The notes below the pieces were generated by a model. That model was not told the DNA's origin and did no database searches. It worked only from the letters and a program-made list of their open reading frames with translations. 64,000 nt of DNA from Phallusia fumigata (taxonomy: Eukaryota > Chordata > Ascidiacea > Phlebobranchia > Ascidiidae), in the NCBI GenBank assembly GCA_008931825.1, contig QXVZ01028825.1, forward strand, positions 1 to 64,000. Reading direction: 5' to 3'. Made by a program: the position numbers and the translations under genes. The first letter of the stretch is position 1; every line of letters starts with the position of its first letter. Positions 59,471 to 64,000 of the stretch are shown here, one piece after another.

Positions 59471-61135
59471 CAACTTTCCGAGTCCGGTGTTGATTTTTGC
59501 ATGATTTGCATGTTGCACCTGCTATTTTTCTTGTCACGTGTGTTCTGTTCAACATCCGGTTGCCAGCATCGGTGGAAGTGTCTACATGAAAATAATTCAC
59601 CTAACAAAACCGTTTAAATCACAAAAGACTTGAAACTTAGGATGAAATAAAATCTAGCTCAGCAAACTAAATGTCAAATATGAAGCAAAACTGGCAATAT
59701 TATGTAAAAAATCTTTTACTGCATTGCAATGCGAGATAAACTGCTATTGGGCTTGAATGCTATTACAGTGCTGTTACAGTGCTGCTCCGTTGCCATATGG
59801 TCGGCATATGCCATTACAATATAGTAACAGGGGTGGTTTAGAGTGCACGCTTGACCATCTCTTATTTCGTTGGGCTTGTACATTAAGCTTGAATTCTATT
59901 GTTATTTTTGTTGCAGATTCCTTTCCTAAAGACTGTCATGGATATCAAACGATGGAGAAAGCTGCACTAACAAAAGCAATGGAGGAATCTGGTTGATGCC
60001 AAATGTAAGTAAACAGGCATGCTTATGTGCTTCTATTCATTTTCCTTCTTTCATGTTTTTTTCACTGTTTATCCAAAAAGTCTCTTAAATTTCTTTTAAT
60101 TTGCACGCATGACAGATAGGTAACTTTCTCTTGTGCTGCTTGGCAGCCATTCAGTTTGTGAAAATCAAGCTGGCGTTATGGTTAGTCGAAATGCGTTTGC
60201 TTTATCACACTTTAAAAGACGGTGCGTTACTCAACTCTGCTCAAGGGGAATCTACATTTGGATGAGGACCCATCTGTGCATACTTGGAGAAAAAACAATG
60301 TTAGGAAAGTCCAATAAATTAGGGTCCCAATGTGATAGGGGTATTTTATGTATATCCAATACAATAAATAGAAATCTTATATGTTAAAAATATCGTAGGT
60401 TCGCAGTATATGTGCAATGAAAATATGAAGAACACCACCTCTAGTATTTGATGTTTTCATTTAAGCCATTACACTATGCAAGTTGTTGTGTCTTCAAATG
60501 TATAACATATTGTTTGCATTGTTTAATAGAAAATGGATTGAGACGGCAAAATGGAAACCAAAGCAATAGAGTTAATTGGAAGTATTTAGGTTTACGGGGG
60601 TGGTTTAGAGTACACACTTGACAGCCCCTGTTTGTAAGTACATTAACTTATATGCTCCATCAAATTTCGATAACTTCGATGCATAAGTAAATACAGCGAT
60701 CGTTCTTTTTAAATTTACATATTTGCGTTTTTCCAGAACTTCAGGCCAGCATCGCTTTCAGATGACCATTACTGCATGTAGAACTGCTTGGATCGGACGT
60801 CGTGTTTCCCAACAGGTATTTAACTGTAGTCAATCACATTACCGGCTTATTCTACCCAGTTTAATTCAAAAATGCGTTCGTTTGACATGAATTTTTGATT
60901 CCAAATTCGATTGCTAAAGACTAACCAGGGTGCACACTGTTTAGCCTTCACGATATGTTTTTGCGCTTTGCTTTACAAGTGAGAAATAGTATGCATTTTT
61001 CTGTCGTTGATATTTTTTGTTCCAGGAGCATTGGTCTGCCCGCTCTCCGGAAATATTAGGACTTGGGAAAAGACCATTTTTATCTATGCTCCCTGGGATC
61101 TCAGACTCCACAAACGGCTGAATGCTTAACAAGGT
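59471..61135 (+). repeat. C, E, A and B modules
   Basis: C at 59,470-60,005 (octamer-like and CACGTG present, interrupted by an A-type piece at 59,825), E at 60,120-60,590, A exon-like piece at about 60,737-60,814, B at 60,900-61,135. Frames in A and B carry indels. Confidence 0.55.
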
Positions 61136-61910
61136 AATTGTGGGTCCCCTTCCTGAAGGGGACTCATATTGTTTTGCACTCTGTTTTTTTTTTTTTTCTG
61201 TTTTTCTTTTTTGTCCTCTGCAACCTGTCCATGCACTTTTGTCATGAAATGTTGGGGGGGGGGGGGGGGAACTTTCACAGCTGGTAGATATGGTCAATTC
61301 GGTGTGTCATGAGTTTAGTTTAACCCCATAGCTTCAGTGGCTACCCCGCTAGCCCCCTGTAGTTACTAACAATCTTCAAATTGAATAAAATTTGGGTAGT
61401 TTGTATAACATGTCATTGTGGTGCAATATTTGATGTGTTTTTCCCCATAACCCAGCTGTTACCCCAATAGCTCCCTGAAATGGGTTAAGTTGTTAAATAT
61501 TCTCCGAATTGGATGAAATTTGAAGAGTTTGTATAACTTATCATTGTGGCGCAGTAATTAATGCGTTTTACCCCAATAGCTCGCCTCCCTAAAATGGGTC
61601 AAGTTGTTAAACATTCTCCGAATTGGATGAAATTTGAACAGTTTGTANATTGTGGCGCAGTAATTAATGCGTTTTACCCCAATAGCTCGCCTCCCTAAAA
61701 TGGGTCAAGTTGTTAAACATTCTCCGAATTGGATGAAATTTGAACAGTTTGTATCACATATCATTGTGGTGCAGTAATTGATGTGTTTCATGCTAGAGCT
61801 TCAGCAGATAACGCACTAACCCCCTTAAATGGGTCAAATTAATAAAAAGGTCTGAATTAGATGAAATATAGACAGTTTGTATAACATGTCATTATGGTGA
61901 ACTGGCAGTT
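61136..61910 (+). repeat. Module M copy 4 with five minisatellite units
   Basis: Perfect hairpin GTCCCCTT-CCTG-AAGGGGAC at 61,144-61,163, T-run, G16 run at 61,254-61,269, then units of about 105-130 bp. Two units (61,543-61,647 and 61,649-61,753) are identical over 105 bp and separated by an N at 61,648. Confidence 0.65.
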
Positions 61911-64000
61911 AACTGGCCTTTTAAAGTTTGTGCTTCTGTTCTGTACATACATTCATAGTGAACCATAATTGTTCTACAACTTTTCATGTGTGGGGACTCA
62001 TGCGTTTTTCCCTGCAGAAACAATTATGTGATAAAAAGCTTAAGTAACTATGGGACCCAATGGGAAATGACATGGTAAATATATGTGCATTTTTAAATAG
62101 GGCAATAGTGTACATGGAATGGCAATATGGTGAAAGCCTTCCTTCCAGTTGACTGTAGTCAAGCACGTTAAATTTAATTCACAGAAGTTAGTGACAATCT
62201 GTCAAACAATTTAATATTGCTGAAGGCTAACAATTTAATATTGCTGAAGGCAGTTACACAATGTTTAGCGTTCGCAACATGCTTTTGCGAGTGTATGTAT
62301 TTCGCCTAGCGAAAAATTACGAAAGTGTTGAAATGTTTAAATAAAACCAGGTGTTAAATATGAAGTAAAGCTGGCATAAGCAATACTACGATGTGGTTCT
62401 TAAACGCATTTACTGTGTTGGAATGCGCATAGAACCTTTTACCTTTTTTCGTAAGGCTTGTACATTGAAGTTGAATGCTGTTGTTGGTTTTGTTGCAGAT
62501 TTGTTTCCTAAAGATGGGTCCGGAATATCAAACGAATCTGAAATTCTGCACTAACAAAAGCAATTGAGGAATCTGGTTGATATGCATCATCGTGATGAGG
62601 TGCATCACATGCCAAATGTAAGTAAACAGGCGTGTTGATGTGCTTCGATAACTTTTGTTTTTTACCTTTTTCCCCACCGTTTGATTGGGAAAATTTTTCA
62701 TCAAATTTTCACACAAGACAGATATGTATCTGAAGTTGTGCACTGTGCACCAGGCGGCTAAAACAGAAATTTTAAAAACAACAATATTTAATAATGTAAT
62801 TCACCCTGACGATTCCTATTGTGATAATTGATACAATGCAAATATTTGGAAGTATTTTGTTTTGGTAGCATTTACCAATAAGTGTTTAAACACTGACTGT
62901 TTTGCCCCAAAAGCAAACGACATGACGGAAAGGGTGTGATTGACGGGTTTACGACCCAAGTGGCGCATAGCTTACGGGCTGGTTTCACTTCGTTTGCTAT
63001 ATTGCGACGTAATAATGAGTAAATCACAGCAACTTTATTAATTCGTTTTTATGATTAGTCTGTCTTCGCGTGAGAGTCGCGTGATTTGACATGTTTTACG
63101 CAGGCGCAGCCCAGCGGTTGGTTATACCTTTGCTTTAACGTATAAAACACGTAAGGAAATGTAAGGAACCAATGCACTGTGTGTGTTAAATATATCCAAA
63201 AGGATAAATATAAACGGTATATGACAATATGTTAAAATATTGTTGAATGGATCGTTGTGTACGTGCACTGGCATTTTGGAGAACGTCACCTTTAGTTTTT
63301 GGTTTTCTGATTTAAGTCGGTATACACTATGCATATTGTTCTGTTTTTTTGAAAGTTTTACTTTTTTTGCATTGTTTGATAGGAAATGGATTGAGACGGA
63401 AAAGAAGTAAGCTTAAGCAACCAGGATTTTTGAAGTTAAGTTGAATTTTATTAACATATCTGCGTTTAACATAGTAACATGGATGGTTTAGAGTGCACGC
63501 TTGTCCGCCCCTGTATTTTTATCAAATACAGCGATCTTTTTTTAGTTAACATATCTGCGTTTAACATAAAATGAAATATAATTTTGCGACAACTTCTGAT
63601 TGCGACAAATAGCGAGTCCGGTGTTGATTTTTGCATGATTTGCATGTTGCACCTGCTGTTTTGCTTGTCACGTGTGTTCTGTTGATCATTCGATTGTCAG
63701 CATCGGTGGAAGTGTCTGCATTAAAATAATTCACCTTGGCAAAACCATTTAAATCACAAAAGACTTGAAACTTTAGGATGAAATAAAATCTAGCTCAGCA
63801 AACTAAGTGTCAAATATGAAGCAAAACTGGCAATAATATTACCATATTATGTAAAAACGCTTTTACTGCATTGGAATGCGCGATAAACCACCGCACCCTT
63901 TTTCGTTATGCTTGTACATTAAACTTGATTGCTATTGTTATTTTTGTTGCAGATTCCTTTCCTGTAGATTGGTCTTTAACAAAAGCAATGGTGGAATCTG
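61911..64000 (+). repeat. E, C, G, A modules to window end
   Basis: E at about 62,080-62,160, C at 62,330-62,625 (donor GCCAAATGTAAGTAAAC), G at 62,880-63,130, E at 63,230-63,420, A hairpin word at 63,480-63,525, C at 63,590-64,000 running off the end inside the exon-like piece. The array continues beyond the window. Confidence 0.55.

Noticed and set aside
60735-60820. NCLDRT in module A as a phosphoinositide phosphatase (SAC) signature
   Set aside because: The full signature has a duplicated CLDRTN context that is absent; the match is six residues in a short decayed exon.
31090-64000. LTR retroelement, LINE or CRISPR-like array
   Set aside because: No polymerase or integrase motifs, no terminal repeats, no regular short repeat-spacer pattern; modules carry splice-like signals instead.

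Overview
The window looks like a piece of a tunicate genome, most likely a Ciona-type ascidian. This is inferred from the A+T-rich sequence, the short introns with GTAAGT-type donors, a compact many-exon vertebrate-like gene, lectin genes built from phase-1 exons, and single N characters typical of a draft assembly. No prokaryotic, viral or organellar gene was recognised, and no reverse transcriptase or transposase.

Region 1 (about 0.6-14.7 kb, minus strand) holds most of a CEP192/SPD-2 gene, the centrosome scaffold that recruits pericentriolar material. I traced 37 consecutive exons by hand. Every junction joins in phase and they encode about 1,889 residues ending in the family's C-terminal ASH/PapD-like domain. 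The extreme N-terminus is not identified.

Region 2 (about 15-27.3 kb) is a neighbourhood of secreted modular protein genes. A plus-strand gene at 20,359-22,527 encodes two LCCL domains, three EGF-like domains and a C-type lectin domain. Around it lie degenerate EGF-like exons on both strands and one intact-looking lectin exon in inverted orientation (25,866-25,984), so the gene family has been duplicated and partly lost here. A short hAT-like MITE lies at 16.76-16.87 kb.

Region 3 (about 27.3-31.1 kb) has a few exon-like, cysteine-containing open segments of unknown identity and a degenerate A+T-rich repeat.

Region 4 (about 31.1 kb to the end) is a 33-kb array of diverged repeats. The modules recur in partly fixed order: a promoter-like block with TGACGT and inverted CCAAT boxes, exon-like pieces with polypyrimidine-AG on the left and GTAAGT on the right, hairpins, a pyrimidine tract with a minisatellite, and a block with an octamer-like motif. 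Between 49.1 and 53.3 kb (and again at 56.5-57.9 kb) it forms a higher-order repeat of about 1.35-1.48 kb. Most exon-like copies have lost their frames, but two adjacent units keep a phase-consistent open frame. Two exon relics have cysteine spacing like thrombospondin type 1 repeats, so the array may descend from an extracellular-protein gene. This array is the least explained and most interesting part of the window.
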